A DNA stretch of 64,000 bases, from NCBI RefSeq assembly GCF_002514725.1, contig NZ_NTLB01000003.1, forward strand, positions 434,001 to 498,000. Direction: 5' to 3'. Made by a program: the position numbers and the translations under genes. Origin of the DNA: Mangrovitalea sediminis. Lineage in GTDB: Bacteria; Pseudomonadota; Gammaproteobacteria; Pseudomonadales; Oleiphilaceae. The notes below the pieces were generated by a model that saw only the letters and a program-made list of their open reading frames with translations, did no database searches and was not told where the DNA came from. Position 1 is the stretch's first letter, and the number at the start of each line of letters is the position of its first letter. Shown in pieces: positions 1-9,345 of the stretch.

Positions 1-1
1 C

Positions 2-295
2 CCTCGTTGGGCTGGCGCCGATAGCCGGGTCCTTTTGCGTGAAGTCGTGCGCCAGGTGCAGGCCCGAGGCTATTGTGTCGGTAACGTCGATGCCACTATC
101 GTGGCTCAGGCGCCCCGCATGGCGCCTCATATCGATCTCATGCGGGCCAATATTGCAGAAGACCTGCACGTTGCGTTGGATGCTGTCGGGGTGAAGGCGA
201 CCACGACAGAACATCTGGGGTTTACCGGTCGTAAAGAGGGTATAGCCTGCTTTGCCGTATGCCTGCTGGCCCGCGACGGAGTGCCCTTAGCGTGA
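2..295 (+). CDS. ispF: 2-C-methyl-D-erythritol 2,4-cyclodiphosphate synthase, C-terminal part
   Basis: The frame is already open at base 2 and ends with TGA at 293-295, so only the last 97 residues are in the window. The enzyme makes the cyclic diphosphate intermediate of the MEP isoprenoid pathway as a cytoplasmic, metal-dependent homotrimer. Blocks I recognise are [34 protein letters not shown] and [17 protein letters not shown], the last being the CMP-binding and fold-closing region near the C-terminus of IspF. The stop overlaps the truD start (GTGA), which fits the usual ispD-ispF-truD-surE operon. The N-terminal metal-binding DxH motif lies outside the window. Confidence 0.95.
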   Translation, partial: PRWAGADSRVLLREVVRQVQARGYCVGNVDATIVAQAPRMAPHIDLMRANIAEDLHVALDAVGVKATTTEHLGFTGRKEGIACFAVCLLARDGVPLA

Positions 296-1263
296 GCGCG
301 TGGAGGCTTTCCTGGCCCGCTGCCTGGGGTGAACCTGTCGGCCGGGCAAGTATGCGGGCTCACCCGGAAGACTTCGACGTTGAGGAAGTCCTCGGTTTTC
401 TGCCGGAAGGGCAGGGCGAGCACCTGTACATTTTCCTCGAAAAAGTGGGTGACAACACGGACTACGTGGCTCGCCAATTGGCAGAGCTGTCGGGTTGCCG
501 TCCGATGGATGTCGGGCTGAGCGGCTTGAAAGACCGGCATGCGGTGACCCGGCAATGGTTCAGTCTCTACCGTCCCGGGATGGATGACACGGCGTTTCTG
601 GATGGCGTCTCAGCCCGATGGAAACTGTTGTCCCATGGACGTCATCCGGTAAAGTTGCGACGGGGAACCCATTCGGCAAACCGTTTTCGTCTGGTCCTAC
701 GGGATCTGCATGCGGATGCCGTCCAGTTGCAGGCTCGATTGCAACGTATCGCTGCAGAGGGTTGCCCGAATTACTTCGGTCCTCAGCGGTTTGGCCGTGA
801 TGCCGGGAATCTGGACGCGGCGGCAAAACTTAATGCGCGGAAGTTGCGTGGAAAGGACCCCCGACGCGGGCTCTACCTTTCCGCAGCCCGCTCCTGGCTT
901 TTCAATGAGGTCCTGGCTCAGCGCATTGCAGAGAACGACTGGCAAACTCTGAGAGCCGGGGATCCGGGAGACGGCTGTCCTACCGGTCCGCTCTTCGGCG
1001 ATGGGGGTTCTTCTGCCGGCGAACCGCTGTTGTCATGGGAAAATGCGATCCTTGGCCCTCATGCGGTCTTTCGCGCGTTATTCGATGGTGCACGGATACG
1101 CCCGGAGCGCCGGCCCTTGGTGCTGCACCCCCAGGATTTCGAGTTTGAGTTGACCGAAGACCGCCTGCAGCTGCAATTTGCCTTGCCCAGCGGCAGCTTC
1201 GCCACTGCAGTGGTTGGCGAGCTGCTTGAGGTCGAAGATAAGTCGGTCAGGGTGGCTCAATAG
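292..1263 (+). CDS. truD: tRNA pseudouridine(13) synthase TruD
   Basis: TruD isomerises U13 in tRNA-Glu. The chosen GTG at 292 overlaps the ispF stop, has GGAG about 10 bases upstream, and gives 323 residues starting just before the conserved [11 protein letters not shown]...[11 protein letters not shown] block. A longer in-frame start at 259 lies well inside ispF and adds no conserved sequence. The catalytic aspartate sits in [12 protein letters not shown] (family motif GxKDxxxxTxQ), followed by [13 protein letters not shown]. The C-terminal half holds the insertion typical of the family. It is most likely translated from the same message as ispF and surE. Confidence 0.95.
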   Translation: MSAWRLSWPAAWGEPVGRASMRAHPEDFDVEEVLGFLPEGQGEHLYIFLEKVGDNTDYVARQLAELSGCRPMDVGLSGLKDRHAVTRQWFSLYRPGMDDTAFLDGVSARWKLLSHGRHPVKLRRGTHSANRFRLVLRDLHADAVQLQARLQRIAAEGCPNYFGPQRFGRDAGNLDAAAKLNARKLRGKDPRRGLYLSAARSWLFNEVLAQRIAENDWQTLRAGDPGDGCPTGPLFGDGGSSAGEPLLSWENAILGPHAVFRALFDGARIRPERRPLVLHPQDFEFELTEDRLQLQFALPSGSFATAVVGELLEVEDKSVRVAQ

Positions 1264-1396
1264 CGCCATTCTGATTTAACACGGATGGCAACCCTGATGT
1301 TGTCGTCCCGGTCCGATAAAGGGTTCGGACCCATAATAATGAGCGTCATGCCGGTTGCGCTGCCGGCAAGTATGGCGCGGCTAGCGGAGAACGACC

Positions 1397-2149
1397 GTGA
1401 GATTATTGTTGTCCAACGACGACGGCGTAACGGCGCCGGGACTCCAGATACTCTATGAGACGCTCAAAGATCTGGGTGAGGTTGTCGTGGTTGCACCGGA
1501 CCGTGACCATAGCGGTGCCAGCAACGCGTTGACGCTCAGTCGTCCGCTGTATCCCCAAACGCTGGCCAATGGTTTCCACAGTGTTGATGGCACCCCAACA
1601 GATTGTGTGCACCTTGCAGTAAACGGGCTTTTCGGCGAAGAGTTCGACCGGATTGTTTCCGGTATCAATACACACGCCAACCTGGGTGACGATGTCCTCT
1701 ATTCCGGCACGGTGGCAGCGGCGGTAGAAGGGCGCTTCCTGGCTGGGACGGCGATTGCCGTCTCTCTCGTCAACGAGGGGCGGGAACATTACGACACTGC
1801 CGCGCGGGTCGTTCGTTGGCTGCTGGAGCAGCGTCAGGCAGATACGTTGCCTCCCCGGACGATTCTCAACATCAATGTGCCGGACCGCCCCTGGTCCGAT
1901 CTCCAGGGGGTACGTGTTACGCGACTGGGGCATCGGAGCCGCAGTGGCTTGCCGCAGAAAGTGATTTGTCCCCGGGGTAAAGAACGTTACTGGATCGGTG
2001 CCGCTGGTGCTGGCGACGATGCCGGCCCGGGCACGGATTTTCATGCCGTTGAGGAAGGTTGTGTTTCAATAACGCCGATTCAGGTCGATATGACCCGTTA
2101 CGATGCGTTCTCGGCCGCGACTGACTGGAGTGAGGGACTGTTGAAATGA
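1397..2149 (+). CDS. surE: 5'/3'-nucleotidase SurE
   Basis: SurE is a divalent-metal nucleotidase that removes phosphate from nucleoside monophosphates. It is a survival protein usually encoded beside pcm. The protein is 250 residues, a normal length. It starts with [12 protein letters not shown], whose paired aspartates bind metal, and continues with the [22 protein letters not shown] block. The GTG at 1397 has GGAG 8 bases upstream. The 133-bp gap before it carries an inverted repeat (GGTCCGA at 1310-1316, TCGGACC at 1325-1331) of unknown role. The 3' end overlaps pcm (ATGA at 2146-2149), indicating translational coupling. Confidence 0.96.
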   Translation: MRLLLSNDDGVTAPGLQILYETLKDLGEVVVVAPDRDHSGASNALTLSRPLYPQTLANGFHSVDGTPTDCVHLAVNGLFGEEFDRIVSGINTHANLGDDVLYSGTVAAAVEGRFLAGTAIAVSLVNEGREHYDTAARVVRWLLEQRQADTLPPRTILNINVPDRPWSDLQGVRVTRLGHRSRSGLPQKVICPRGKERYWIGAAGAGDDAGPGTDFHAVEEGCVSITPIQVDMTRYDAFSAATDWSEGLLK

Positions 2150-2802
2150 ACGCCTCTCTCGAAGGTATCGGTATGACGTCGCGTCGAACGCGACAGCGGC
2201 TGATACAGCGACTGCAGGAATCGGGGATTCGCGATCAGCGAGTCCTGGACGTGATCATGCAGACCCCGCGACACATTTTCCTTGATGAGGCCTTGTCCCA
2301 CCGGGCCTACGAAGATACGGCCCTGCCCATCGGCTATAACCAGACGCTATCGCAACCTTACATCGTTGCCCGAATGACAGAATTGATGATGGCACACCAG
2401 CCCCGGCGGGTGCTTGAAATCGGGACGGGCTCGGGTTATCAGACTGCCGTGCTGGCTCAGCTCGCAACGCATGTTTACAGCCTTGAGCGGATCAAGCCGT
2501 TACAGGACCGGGCACGTGACCGGTTGGCGCAGCTGCGATTGTCGAATGTGTCACTGCGACATGCCGATGGGGGTGTCGGTTGGCCGGAAGCCGCGCCTTT
2601 CGAAGGTATCCTGATCACGGCCGCACCGACCGAGTTGCCGCGGGGCTTGATGAGCCAACTGGCTGACGGCGGGGTCATGATATTGCCGTTGGGAGACCAG
2701 CAGCAGACACTGACGCGGGTGACACGCCGTGGTGACGATTTCAGTGTCGATGCGGTAGAGCCTGTGCGGTTCGTACCTTTGTTGGGTGGCGTCATTCGGT
2801 GA
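2146..2802 (+). CDS. pcm: protein-L-isoaspartate O-methyltransferase
   Basis: Pcm methylates L-isoaspartyl residues so that age-damaged proteins can be repaired, using S-adenosylmethionine in the cytoplasm. The 218-residue product has the family opening [20 protein letters not shown], the substrate-side block [19 protein letters not shown], and the SAM-binding motif [17 protein letters not shown]. The ATG overlaps the surE stop. The pair surE-pcm immediately before nlpD-rpoS is a classic stationary-phase gene order in gammaproteobacteria. Its terminal GGV is intact and nothing looks truncated. Confidence 0.96.
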   Translation: MNASLEGIGMTSRRTRQRLIQRLQESGIRDQRVLDVIMQTPRHIFLDEALSHRAYEDTALPIGYNQTLSQPYIVARMTELMMAHQPRRVLEIGTGSGYQTAVLAQLATHVYSLERIKPLQDRARDRLAQLRLSNVSLRHADGGVGWPEAAPFEGILITAAPTELPRGLMSQLADGGVMILPLGDQQQTLTRVTRRGDDFSVDAVEPVRFVPLLGGVIR

Positions 2803-3153
2803 CGGCAGGCAAAATCCCGTTGCTTGGTCTATTCTTCTGCTGCACGTCGGTAACCTTCCTGATCTGTCGCTTTTTCGGGTCGTGCAGGGAATGCTCCAGC
2901 CGCTGACCTTTGATGGGATGGTTTCCTCGCGGATCGTGAACTTACCCGCGGTCTGGCTTCTTGGGTGTTTGGTGTCGCAGGTTACGCACCAAGTGTTACC
3001 ACGAGTGTTCCGCTAGGTAACACTGTCCGAAATGACGTAACTTTAATTTGACTAAAAAATGCGCAGAGAATTAGATAGTTAAGCCATAAAGCTGAGAAAG
3101 CACCCCATTTTTTATAATATTTAACCATAAAAGAGGATTTTTAATTCCTTGCG
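2803..3153. other. 351-bp intergenic region between pcm and nlpD
   Basis: No convincing gene is present. The part after about 3025 is much richer in A and T than the surrounding genes. It contains TATAAT at 3113-3118, a perfect -10 hexamer without a good -35, and TTGACT at 3049-3054, so one or more promoters for nlpD-rpoS may lie here. A perfect 9-bp inverted repeat, AGTGTTACC at 2992-3000 and GGTAACACT at 3016-3024, has no T-run after it and so looks more like an operator or a stable hairpin than a terminator. A 76-codon GTG frame at 2786-3016 is probably not coding. Confidence 0.55.
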
Positions 3154-3999
3154 ATGTGTGAGCGCCGGATGACTCTGTGGTGTAGTAAGACCCGGCTGCA
3201 ATCATGGCATTTCCTGTCGTGGTGGCCCCGTTTGACGGGCGGTGTTTGTCTATGTGCGCTGATCCTTTTCCTCTCCGGTTGTAATACCTCTGCGATCTAT
3301 CAGGATAATCTCTACAATCCGCCGGTCTATTGGGGCCGACACGTTGTGCAGCAAGGCGATACGATGTATTCCGTCGCCTGGCGATACGGTCGGAACTACA
3401 AGGAATTGGCGGCCGCCAACCATATCCCTCCACCGTATAATATCTATCCAGGGGAGGTTATAAGACTCGATGTCAGAGCCTCTTCGTCACAGATCGCATC
3501 CAACGATTCCGATCGTTCGAATCCCGCCGGTTCACGCTCTCAATCTGCCGAAAAAAGCCCTCGGCCCCAGGAAAAAACCTCCAGTCGCAACATAACGTTA
3601 CAAACAAAACATTACACGGCGGCTCACATTCGGTGGCAGTGGCCGCACGTTGGCCCGATTATTGCCCAATATTCCTTGAGCGGCCATGTTAACAAGGGTA
3701 TCGACATTGCCGGTCAGCTAGGTGATCCGGTCCATGCAGCCGCCGACGGTGAAGTGGTCTACGCCGGCAGCGGGTTACTAGGCTACGGGGAGCTGGTCAT
3801 TATCAACCATAATGAGCATTACCTGAGCGCCTATGCCCATAACAGCAAAATCCTGGTCAAGGAAGGTGAAAGGATTCGTGCTGGACAGGTGATTGCCAGG
3901 ATGGGAGCAACGGGCGCCAAACGGGTCGAACTGCATTTCGAGATCCGTAGGGACGGCCAACCGGTTAACCCGGAACGCTACCTTCCGCCAAGAAAATAA
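3154..3999 (+). CDS. nlpD: lipoprotein NlpD: LysM plus degenerate LytM (M23) domain
   Basis: NlpD is an outer-membrane lipoprotein that activates the septal amidase AmiC during cell separation. Near the N-terminus a hydrophobic stretch ends in LFLSGC, a lipobox. A LysM repeat follows ([16 protein letters not shown] ... [11 protein letters not shown]), then a Ser/Arg/Gln-rich linker and a C-terminal LytM domain with [20 protein letters not shown] and [19 protein letters not shown]. As in E. coli NlpD, the first metal-binding histidine of M23 peptidases is absent (NKGID), so it should regulate rather than cut peptidoglycan. The start could also be the ATG at 3169; neither has a clear ribosome binding site. 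In related bacteria an rpoS promoter lies within nlpD. Confidence 0.93.
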   Translation: MCERRMTLWCSKTRLQSWHFLSWWPRLTGGVCLCALILFLSGCNTSAIYQDNLYNPPVYWGRHVVQQGDTMYSVAWRYGRNYKELAAANHIPPPYNIYPGEVIRLDVRASSSQIASNDSDRSNPAGSRSQSAEKSPRPQEKTSSRNITLQTKHYTAAHIRWQWPHVGPIIAQYSLSGHVNKGIDIAGQLGDPVHAAADGEVVYAGSGLLGYGELVIINHNEHYLSAYAHNSKILVKEGERIRAGQVIARMGATGAKRVELHFEIRRDGQPVNPERYLPPRK

Positions 4000-4076
4000 A
4001 CGACGACAGGCTCCCACCCATAATCAATTACAAGTCAGGTGGGGAAACCGGGGCAGTAGAAAAGGCAGGGCTAGTC

Positions 4077-5072
4077 ATGTCAGCAGAGAGAGCAGAGAGA
4101 GAAGATTACATCGACGATGTCACCCTCGATGAGGCCGAAGAGTCCGTGATGACACTGGACGACGACAGCAGCGAAGATGACGCCACTACGTCTATCGACA
4201 AAGCGAAGCAGGGCGGTCGCTACTACAGCAACAACAACCGCCAACTGGATGCCACTCAGCTTTATCTCAATGAAATCGGTTTTTCACCGCTCCTGACTCC
4301 TGAAGAAGAAGTTTACTATGCGCGCCTGGCCCAGAAGGGTGAGGAAAGCGGTCGTAAACGCATGATCGAAAGCAACCTTCGTCTGGTGGTCAAGATTGCA
4401 CGGCGTTACGTGAATCGTGGGCTGACGCTGTTGGACCTGATCGAAGAAGGTAACCTGGGCCTGATCCGCGCTGTCGAGAAATTCGACCCTGAGCGTGGGT
4501 TCCGCTTCTCTACCTATGCGACCTGGTGGATTCGCCAGACGATTGAACGGGCTATCATGAATCAGACCCGTACGATTCGCCTGCCCATCCATGTGGTCAA
4601 GGAACTGAATCTTTACCTGCGTGCTGCGCGTGAACTGACCCAAAAACTGGATCATGAGCCGAGTGCGGAGGAAATTGCCCAACTGGTCGATAAGCCGGTT
4701 GAGGATGTTAAGCGGATGTTGGGGCTCAACGAGCGCGTTACCTCGGTCGATACACCGATTGGCGTGAACGGTGACAAGTCCCTGCTGGACACGGTTGCCG
4801 ACGAAGGTGCTTCCGACCCGGCGGATCTGCTGCAGGAAAATAACATGCGCGGCTGTATCGAGCGTTGGCTCGATCAACTGAGCGACAAGCAACAGGAAGT
4901 GCTGGCCCGTCGTTTCGGTCTGCGTGGTTACCAGATCAGTACGCTGGAAGAAGTTGGCCAGGAAATCGGTCTGACTCGCGAGCGGGTGCGTCAGATCCAG
5001 GTGGAAGCGCTGCGTCGTCTGCGTGAAATCCTGGAGAAGGAAGGTCTGAACGGCGCGACCTTGTTCGAGTAA
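4077..5072 (+). CDS. rpoS: RNA polymerase sigma factor RpoS (sigma-38)
   Basis: This is the stationary-phase and general-stress sigma factor. Its 331 residues contain region 1.2 ([21 protein letters not shown]), region 2 with [20 protein letters not shown] and [15 protein letters not shown], region 3 ([20 protein letters not shown]) and region 4 ([19 protein letters not shown], the -35 recognition helix). The acidic N-terminus (DSSEDD) is typical. The ATG at 4077 is preceded by AGGCAGGG. It sits 77 bp after nlpD, the usual arrangement, and a strong terminator follows. A short direct repeat (AACGTCGTCGTC / AACGTCGTTGTC) lies between the stop and the terminator. Confidence 0.97.
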   Translation: MSAERAEREDYIDDVTLDEAEESVMTLDDDSSEDDATTSIDKAKQGGRYYSNNNRQLDATQLYLNEIGFSPLLTPEEEVYYARLAQKGEESGRKRMIESNLRLVVKIARRYVNRGLTLLDLIEEGNLGLIRAVEKFDPERGFRFSTYATWWIRQTIERAIMNQTRTIRLPIHVVKELNLYLRAARELTQKLDHEPSAEEIAQLVDKPVEDVKRMLGLNERVTSVDTPIGVNGDKSLLDTVADEGASDPADLLQENNMRGCIERWLDQLSDKQQEVLARRFGLRGYQISTLEEVGQEIGLTRERVRQIQVEALRRLREILEKEGLNGATLFE

Positions 5073-5111
5073 ATCGCTGTAGTTGTGAACGTCGTCGTCA
5101 ACGTCGTTGTC

Positions 5112-5151
5112 AAAAAAGCCGAGCACAGGTTTATGTGCTCGGCTTTTTTTT
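5112..5151 (+). terminator. rho-independent terminator after rpoS, symmetric
   Basis: AAAAAAGCCGAGCAC (5112-5126) pairs with GTGCTCGGCTTTTTTTT (5135-5151) around an 8-base loop. The A-tract and T-tract on opposite sides mean it could stop transcription from either strand. Confidence 0.95.
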
Positions 5152-5482
5152 GTGGGCGTCAGTCGGTCAGTGGCGTGCTACGCTGGACGCTGCCGAATAA
5201 TTCATGTCAGATGAGAACTACATGGCAAAATCACCCCCAACAGGCTGGTAAACTGCCGTGGCCTGGCTTGTCTGCAAGGGCCTGAGTCTTCGGGTGGGTT
5301 AGCGTGAGATGTGCAACCTTTCGGGCTTGGGGGGGCAGATGCCGGTCACCGACGGGTGTGGTGTCGGTGTGTCTACCGGGGTAGTCCGGTGGCTACTCAT
5401 TCCATTGGTCGGGAGGCCTCCGCGCTGTCGGTTGGACTCTTCGGTCATACCCAATAAAAAAGAGTTTAGGGACGAAGCAAAG
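5152..5482. other. 331-bp gap between the rpoS terminator and the next gene
   Basis: No protein gene, tRNA or recognisable riboswitch is visible. I checked the minus strand for an RsmZ-type small RNA, because Pseudomonas aeruginosa carries one downstream of rpoS, and found no series of GGA loops. The promoter of the gene at 5483 presumably lies here, but I cannot place it with confidence. Confidence 0.5.
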
Positions 5483-6055
5483 ATGAAGAAGCTTGTGCTC
5501 GCTATCGTAATGTTGTTTTCATTCGTGTCCTATGCGCAGGCGCGCATGGTCGACGATGTCAACGTTCCCGATACGTACCTGGCAGGCAACAGCCAGTTGA
5601 TCCTCAACGGTGCCGGTGTCCGTTCCAAGTGGTTTATCGATCTGTACGTGGGTGGTCTCTACCTGACCAAGGCCAACCAGGATGCCCAGGCCATCATTGA
5701 TGCCGATGAGCCGATGGCTATCTCCATGCACATCATCACCAGCCTGATTTCCGACAGCAAGATGCAGTCGGCCACGATGGAAGGTTTCGAGAACTCGACC
5801 AACAACAATATCAAGCCGATCAAGGCTGAAGTCGATAAGTTCATCTCGCTGTTCAAGGGCGATATCAACAAGGGCGATATCTTCACTATCGTTTATGAGC
5901 CCCAGAAAGGCATTGAACTGTATCGCAACAACAAGTTGCTGGGCACTGTGGGTGGTGGCCTGGCCTTCAAGAAAGCGGTTTTTGGTATCTGGCTGTGCGA
6001 CAAGCCAGCTCAGAAAGACCTGAAGCAGGAAATGCTGGGTAAGAAAGACAGCTAA
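5483..6055 (+). CDS. secreted chalcone isomerase-like protein
   Basis: The 190-residue product starts with a clear signal peptide (MKKLVLAIVMLFSFVSYAQA, cleavage expected before RMVDD), so it should be periplasmic. The mature part matches the bacterial chalcone-isomerase-like family: VNVPDTYLAGNSQLILNGAGVR, then KWFIDLYVGGLYL, and near the end GGGLAFKKAVFGIWLCDKP. These proteins share the plant enzyme fold but bacterial members have no established catalytic function, so I assign none. An in-frame start at 5309 is upstream of the signal peptide and is unlikely. AAGCAAAG precedes the ATG. It is a single-gene unit with its own terminator. Confidence 0.88.
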   Translation: MKKLVLAIVMLFSFVSYAQARMVDDVNVPDTYLAGNSQLILNGAGVRSKWFIDLYVGGLYLTKANQDAQAIIDADEPMAISMHIITSLISDSKMQSATMEGFENSTNNNIKPIKAEVDKFISLFKGDINKGDIFTIVYEPQKGIELYRNNKLLGTVGGGLAFKKAVFGIWLCDKPAQKDLKQEMLGKKDS

Positions 6056-6072
6056 GTTTTCCGGTTGTCGAG

Positions 6073-6100
6073 AAAAGCCCTGGCGATGCCAGGGCTTTTT
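6073..6100 (+). terminator. rho-independent terminator after the chalcone isomerase-like gene
   Basis: AGCCCTGGC (6076-6084) and GCCAGGGCT (6088-6096) form a 9-bp stem with a 3-base loop, an A-run before and a T-run after. It sits between convergent genes and probably also serves nth. Confidence 0.93.
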
Positions 6101-6168
6101 GCGTTTCAGGCGAGAGCGATGCGGCCGGGGCTGCGTCCTCATGCCGTCGAAAGTGGCAGAGTCATACC

Positions 6169-6807
6169 CTACAGATACTCCCGTTTATCCTTGAACTCAC
6201 AAAGGTCTTCTATCAGGCAGGCCCCGCAGCGTGGTTTCCGTGCCGTGCAGGTATAGCGTCCATGCAGGATCAGCCAGTGGTGCGCGTCGTGCAGAAACTC
6301 CTTGGGGACCAGTCTGACCAGCCGCTTCTCCACTTCCAGGACGTTTTTGCCCGGTGCGATACCCGTGCGGTTGGACACGCGAAAAATATGCGTATCAACG
6401 GCCATGGTTGGCTGGCCGAAAGCGGTATTGAGAACGACGTTGGCCGTTTTGCGGCCTACGCCGGGCAAGGCTTCCAGGGCTTCCCGGTTGTCCGGGACTT
6501 CGCCGTCGAAACGTTCCAGCAGCAGACGGCAGGTCTCGATAATGTTTTTCGCCTTGCTGTTGAACAGACCGATGGTCTTCACGTACTCCTTCAATCCGTC
6601 TTCACCAAGGTCGAGGATTGCCTGCGGGGTATTGGCCACGGGGAAGAGCTTTTCTGTGGCCTTGTTAACGCCTTTGTCGGTCGCCTGCGCCGAAAGAATC
6701 ACCGCAACCAGTAATTCGAAAGGCGTGCTGTACTGGAGTTCGGTGGTCGGTTTGGGGTTGGCCGCCTGGAGGCGCCGGAAAATGTCGGTGCGTTTTTCGC
6801 GATTCAT
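6169..6807 (-). CDS. nth: endonuclease III (DNA glycosylase/AP lyase)
   Basis: Endonuclease III removes oxidised pyrimidines and nicks abasic sites during base-excision repair. The 212 residues include the helix-hairpin-helix LPGVGRKTANVVLNTAFG with the catalytic lysine, the catalytic aspartate in VDTHIFRVSNRTG, and the [4Fe-4S] ligands in CTARKPRCGACLIEDLC (C-x6-C-x2-C-x5-C). It is the last gene of the rsx cluster, 8 bp after rsxE. The nth-rsx linkage is common in gammaproteobacteria. Confidence 0.97.
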   Translation of the reverse strand: MNREKRTDIFRRLQAANPKPTTELQYSTPFELLVAVILSAQATDKGVNKATEKLFPVANTPQAILDLGEDGLKEYVKTIGLFNSKAKNIIETCRLLLERFDGEVPDNREALEALPGVGRKTANVVLNTAFGQPTMAVDTHIFRVSNRTGIAPGKNVLEVEKRLVRLVPKEFLHDAHHWLILHGRYTCTARKPRCGACLIEDLCEFKDKREYL

Positions 6808-6815
6808 GGGGCCGC

Positions 6816-7577
6816 TTAGAGATTTTGGGTGGGAATCAGCGCGTCCTGTCCCTCACGGGCCTGGGTCGATTGGCCTGTGACCCGGATGCGCACGCGTTGT
6901 ACCGAAGGCTCCACAGCCACCTGCCGGGCACGGGCTTGACGAATACGGTTGTCGATGACGTTCTTGAGTGCCATCAGCAGTCCCATGGCGATGAAGGCGC
7001 CTGGGGGCAGAACGGCGAACAATACCTTGGCGTAGTCGTGGAAAACGACGATTTCCCAGTGCTGGGCAGCCGGTCCGAACAACAGCTGCATATTGGCGAA
7101 AAGGGTGCCTTGGCCGATCAGTTCACGTATGCCTCCAAGAACAACCAAAACGGCGCTGAAACCGACCCCCATCATTAGCCCGTCGATCAGGGCCGGCAGG
7201 ACCGGCTGGCGAGAGGCGAAAGCGTCGGCACGCCCGAGGATCATGCAATTGGTGACGATGAGCGGAATGAAAATACCCAGTATCTGGTACAGCGGATAGG
7301 CATATGCCTGCATCAGGAGTTCGGCGCAGGTGACAAAGGCGGCGATAATCATGACGAAGGCCGGCAGCCGTACGGCCGCGGGTACGTAGTGCCGCAGGAT
7401 GGATACCGCCAGATTGGAGCCGGTGAGCACGAGGGTGGTGGCTATTCCGAGCCCGAGCGCGTTGACCACGGTACCGGTCACCGCCAGCGCGGGGCACAGT
7501 CCCAACACTTGGACCAGCGCGGGGTTGTTGTGCCAGAGGCCGTCTTTGGCAATCTTCAGGAGCGAGGGCGTTTCCAT
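6816..7577 (-). CDS. rsxE: electron transport complex subunit RsxE/RnfE
   Basis: This is an integral membrane subunit of the Rnf/Rsx complex, which couples ferredoxin/NADH electron transfer to ion movement and, in E. coli, keeps SoxR reduced. About six membrane segments are visible, with the family blocks [21 protein letters not shown] and [22 protein letters not shown] chose the ATG at 7577 because [18 protein letters not shown] aligns with the E. coli N-terminus. A TTG at 7610 would add 11 residues with a badly spaced Shine-Dalgarno. The C-terminal tail is longer and more polar than in E. coli. Confidence 0.93.
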   Translation of the reverse strand: METPSLLKIAKDGLWHNNPALVQVLGLCPALAVTGTVVNALGLGIATTLVLTGSNLAVSILRHYVPAAVRLPAFVMIIAAFVTCAELLMQAYAYPLYQILGIFIPLIVTNCMILGRADAFASRQPVLPALIDGLMMGVGFSAVLVVLGGIRELIGQGTLFANMQLLFGPAAQHWEIVVFHDYAKVLFAVLPPGAFIAMGLLMALKNVIDNRIRQARARQVAVEPSVQRVRIRVTGQSTQAREGQDALIPTQNL

Positions 7578-7640
7578 GGTTGTGTGCTGTCCGGCGTCTG
7601 GGTTTTCCAATTCCTGAGAGTGTGTCTGCGTGTTCTCTAA

Positions 7641-8285
7641 CTATTGGGATGGCAACTGCTGCATATTCCCTGTCAGCAAGGCATCCCGGTGTTGTCGAAA
7701 ATACCGCAAAGCCCCGTAAACCGCACCTACGACCGCTCTGGGGGTGATGGTGGCGCCGGTAAACTGGTCGAAGTCGCCGCCATCCTTCCTGACTTTCCAG
7801 TCGCTTGGGCCGGGATTGTCCAGGGATTTGCCGTCGAAGGACAGAACCCAGTTCGATTTCTTTAACTCGATTCGATCCCCAAGGCCCGGCGTTTCGTGGT
7901 TTTCGATCACACGAACGCCGAGGATCTTGCCGTCCCTTTCGATGCCGACCAGCAGGCGGATGGCACCGGAATAGCCATCGGGTGCGATGACAGGCAGGAT
8001 AATGGCCGTGGGATGTCCCTTGAGGCGTGCGATATACGCATCGGCAGGTTTGTCCAGGCCCAGAGCCTCAATGGCCGGAAGTCGCAGGGTGGAGGCCAGG
8101 ATGTCATTGTCATGCAGGCGTCTTGGTACTATGGCAAGCAGCGCACCTGCCTGAGCCCGGCGTGCCTGCTGCTCGATGCGACTGGCCGTCAGGTGGTGAA
8201 CCAATGCAATAGCGCCCGCCGTAAAGAGCGCGAACAAGGCCAGACCGATGGCGTTGTGGAGGATGGAACGTTGCAGTGTCGGCAT
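7641..8285 (-). CDS. rsxG: electron transport complex subunit RsxG/RnfG
   Basis: RsxG is a membrane-anchored periplasmic flavoprotein subunit. A single N-terminal membrane helix (NAIGLALFALFTAGAIALV) is followed by a soluble domain ending in DFDQFTGATITPRAVVGAV, where the threonine of the (S/T)GATxT motif carries covalently attached FMN. The ATG at 8285 begins one base after the rsxD stop and gives MPTLQRSIL, a normal start. A longer frame from 8336 runs into rsxD and is rejected. Confidence 0.94.
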   Translation of the reverse strand: MPTLQRSILHNAIGLALFALFTAGAIALVHHLTASRIEQQARRAQAGALLAIVPRRLHDNDILASTLRLPAIEALGLDKPADAYIARLKGHPTAIILPVIAPDGYSGAIRLLVGIERDGKILGVRVIENHETPGLGDRIELKKSNWVLSFDGKSLDNPGPSDWKVRKDGGDFDQFTGATITPRAVVGAVYGALRYFRQHRDALLTGNMQQLPSQ

Positions 8286-8286
8286 C

Positions 8287-9345
8287 TTAGTTTCCGGGTC
8301 CCATTCCGCGTTTGGGGGCCTTGTGGCCATAGGCACGCGGACGGGTATAGTAGTCGATCAACGGTGCAGCGAAATTCATGAGCAGGACTGCAAACGCAAC
8401 GGCATCCGGATAGGTGCCATAGGCGCGGATGACGTACAGCAGAATACCGATGCCGGCACCGTAGACCAGCTTGCCGGTATGGCTGGAGGCCGCCGTGACC
8501 GGATCCGTCGCGATAAAGAAAGCGCCCAGCATGGTTCCCCCGGCCAGCAGGTGCAGACTCAGGGGGATGGAGCGGTCCGGGTCCCAGCCGATAGCCGCGC
8601 CCAGCAGGATCAGTGCCCCCAGCAAGCCTGCCGGAATATGCCAACTGATAATGCGGCGATACAGCAGGAATAAACCTCCCAGCAGGAATCCGCCGTTAAC
8701 CCATTCCCAGCCATAGGCCACGAAGTGACCGAAAACCGGATTTTCCAGAATGGTCTGGGACAGGTGGCGGCCGATCTGGTGCTTATAGACGTCCAGGGGT
8801 GTGGCCATGGTGATAGCATCCACCCCCGCACCGGTGGCGCTCTGCCGGTTGCCGAAGATCTGGTGAAGCGTCTGGGGCAAGGATAGCGGGTGTTGCAGGA
8901 AGCTGTCCGGCGTCGGCCAGTTGGTGGTCATGGCGACGGGGAAGGAGACCAACACCAGGGCATAGCCGACCATGGCCGGGTTGAAGGGATTGAAGCCCAG
9001 GCCGCCGTAGAGCTGTTTGGCGAGAACTATGGCGGCGATGACGGCCACCAGCGATGTCCACCAGGGCACCAGGGGCGGCAGTGACAGTCCGAGTAGCCAA
9101 CCGGTGACCACCGCACTCCAGTCGCCCAGATAGAAGGCCAGGGGGCGTTTGCGCAACCATAGGACCGCCGCTTCGGCGACCACTGCCAGGGTGGCACACC
9201 AAAAGACATTGATCAGGTTGCCCCAGCCAAAAAAGACCGTCTGCGCGGCGAGGCCAGGCAGTGTGGCAAGGATGAGCCACTGCATGACGCGGTCTGTACG
9301 CTGTGGACCATGCATAAAGGGCGAGGAGCGAAGCCGGTCAGTCAT
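8287..9345 (-). CDS. rsxD: electron transport complex subunit RsxD/RnfD
   Basis: RsxD is a polytopic membrane subunit of the Rsx complex with covalently bound FMN. I can see about nine hydrophobic segments, the [20 protein letters not shown] block, and [10 protein letters not shown], whose threonine is the expected flavin attachment site. The ATG at 9345 overlaps the end of rsxC (ATGACTGA), a coupling arrangement; an alternative ATG at 9357 would add four residues. A second conserved block, [19 protein letters not shown], lies in the C-terminal half. Confidence 0.94.
   Translation of the reverse strand: MTDRLRSSPFMHGPQRTDRVMQWLILATLPGLAAQTVFFGWGNLINVFWCATLAVVAEAAVLWLRKRPLAFYLGDWSAVVTGWLLGLSLPPLVPWWTSLVAVIAAIVLAKQLYGGLGFNPFNPAMVGYALVLVSFPVAMTTNWPTPDSFLQHPLSLPQTLHQIFGNRQSATGAGVDAITMATPLDVYKHQIGRHLSQTILENPVFGHFVAYGWEWVNGGFLLGGLFLLYRRIISWHIPAGLLGALILLGAAIGWDPDRSIPLSLHLLAGGTMLGAFFIATDPVTAASSHTGKLVYGAGIGILLYVIRAYGTYPDAVAFAVLLMNFAAPLIDYYTRPRAYGHKAPKRGMGPGN

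Noticed and set aside
2786-3016. A 76-codon frame starting inside pcm
   Set aside because: GTG start without a ribosome site, no similarity I recognise, and it spans a change in base composition.
3154-3999. nlpD as a horizontally acquired gene because of its lower GC
   Set aside because: Gene order pcm-nlpD-rpoS is ancestral and the domain content is standard; the composition shift fits a lipoprotein with a low-complexity linker.
5112-5300. A possible RsmZ-like small RNA on the minus strand downstream of rpoS
   Set aside because: The position fits Pseudomonas and the terminator is bidirectional, but the strand lacks the repeated GGA loops and I found no GacA-type upstream box.
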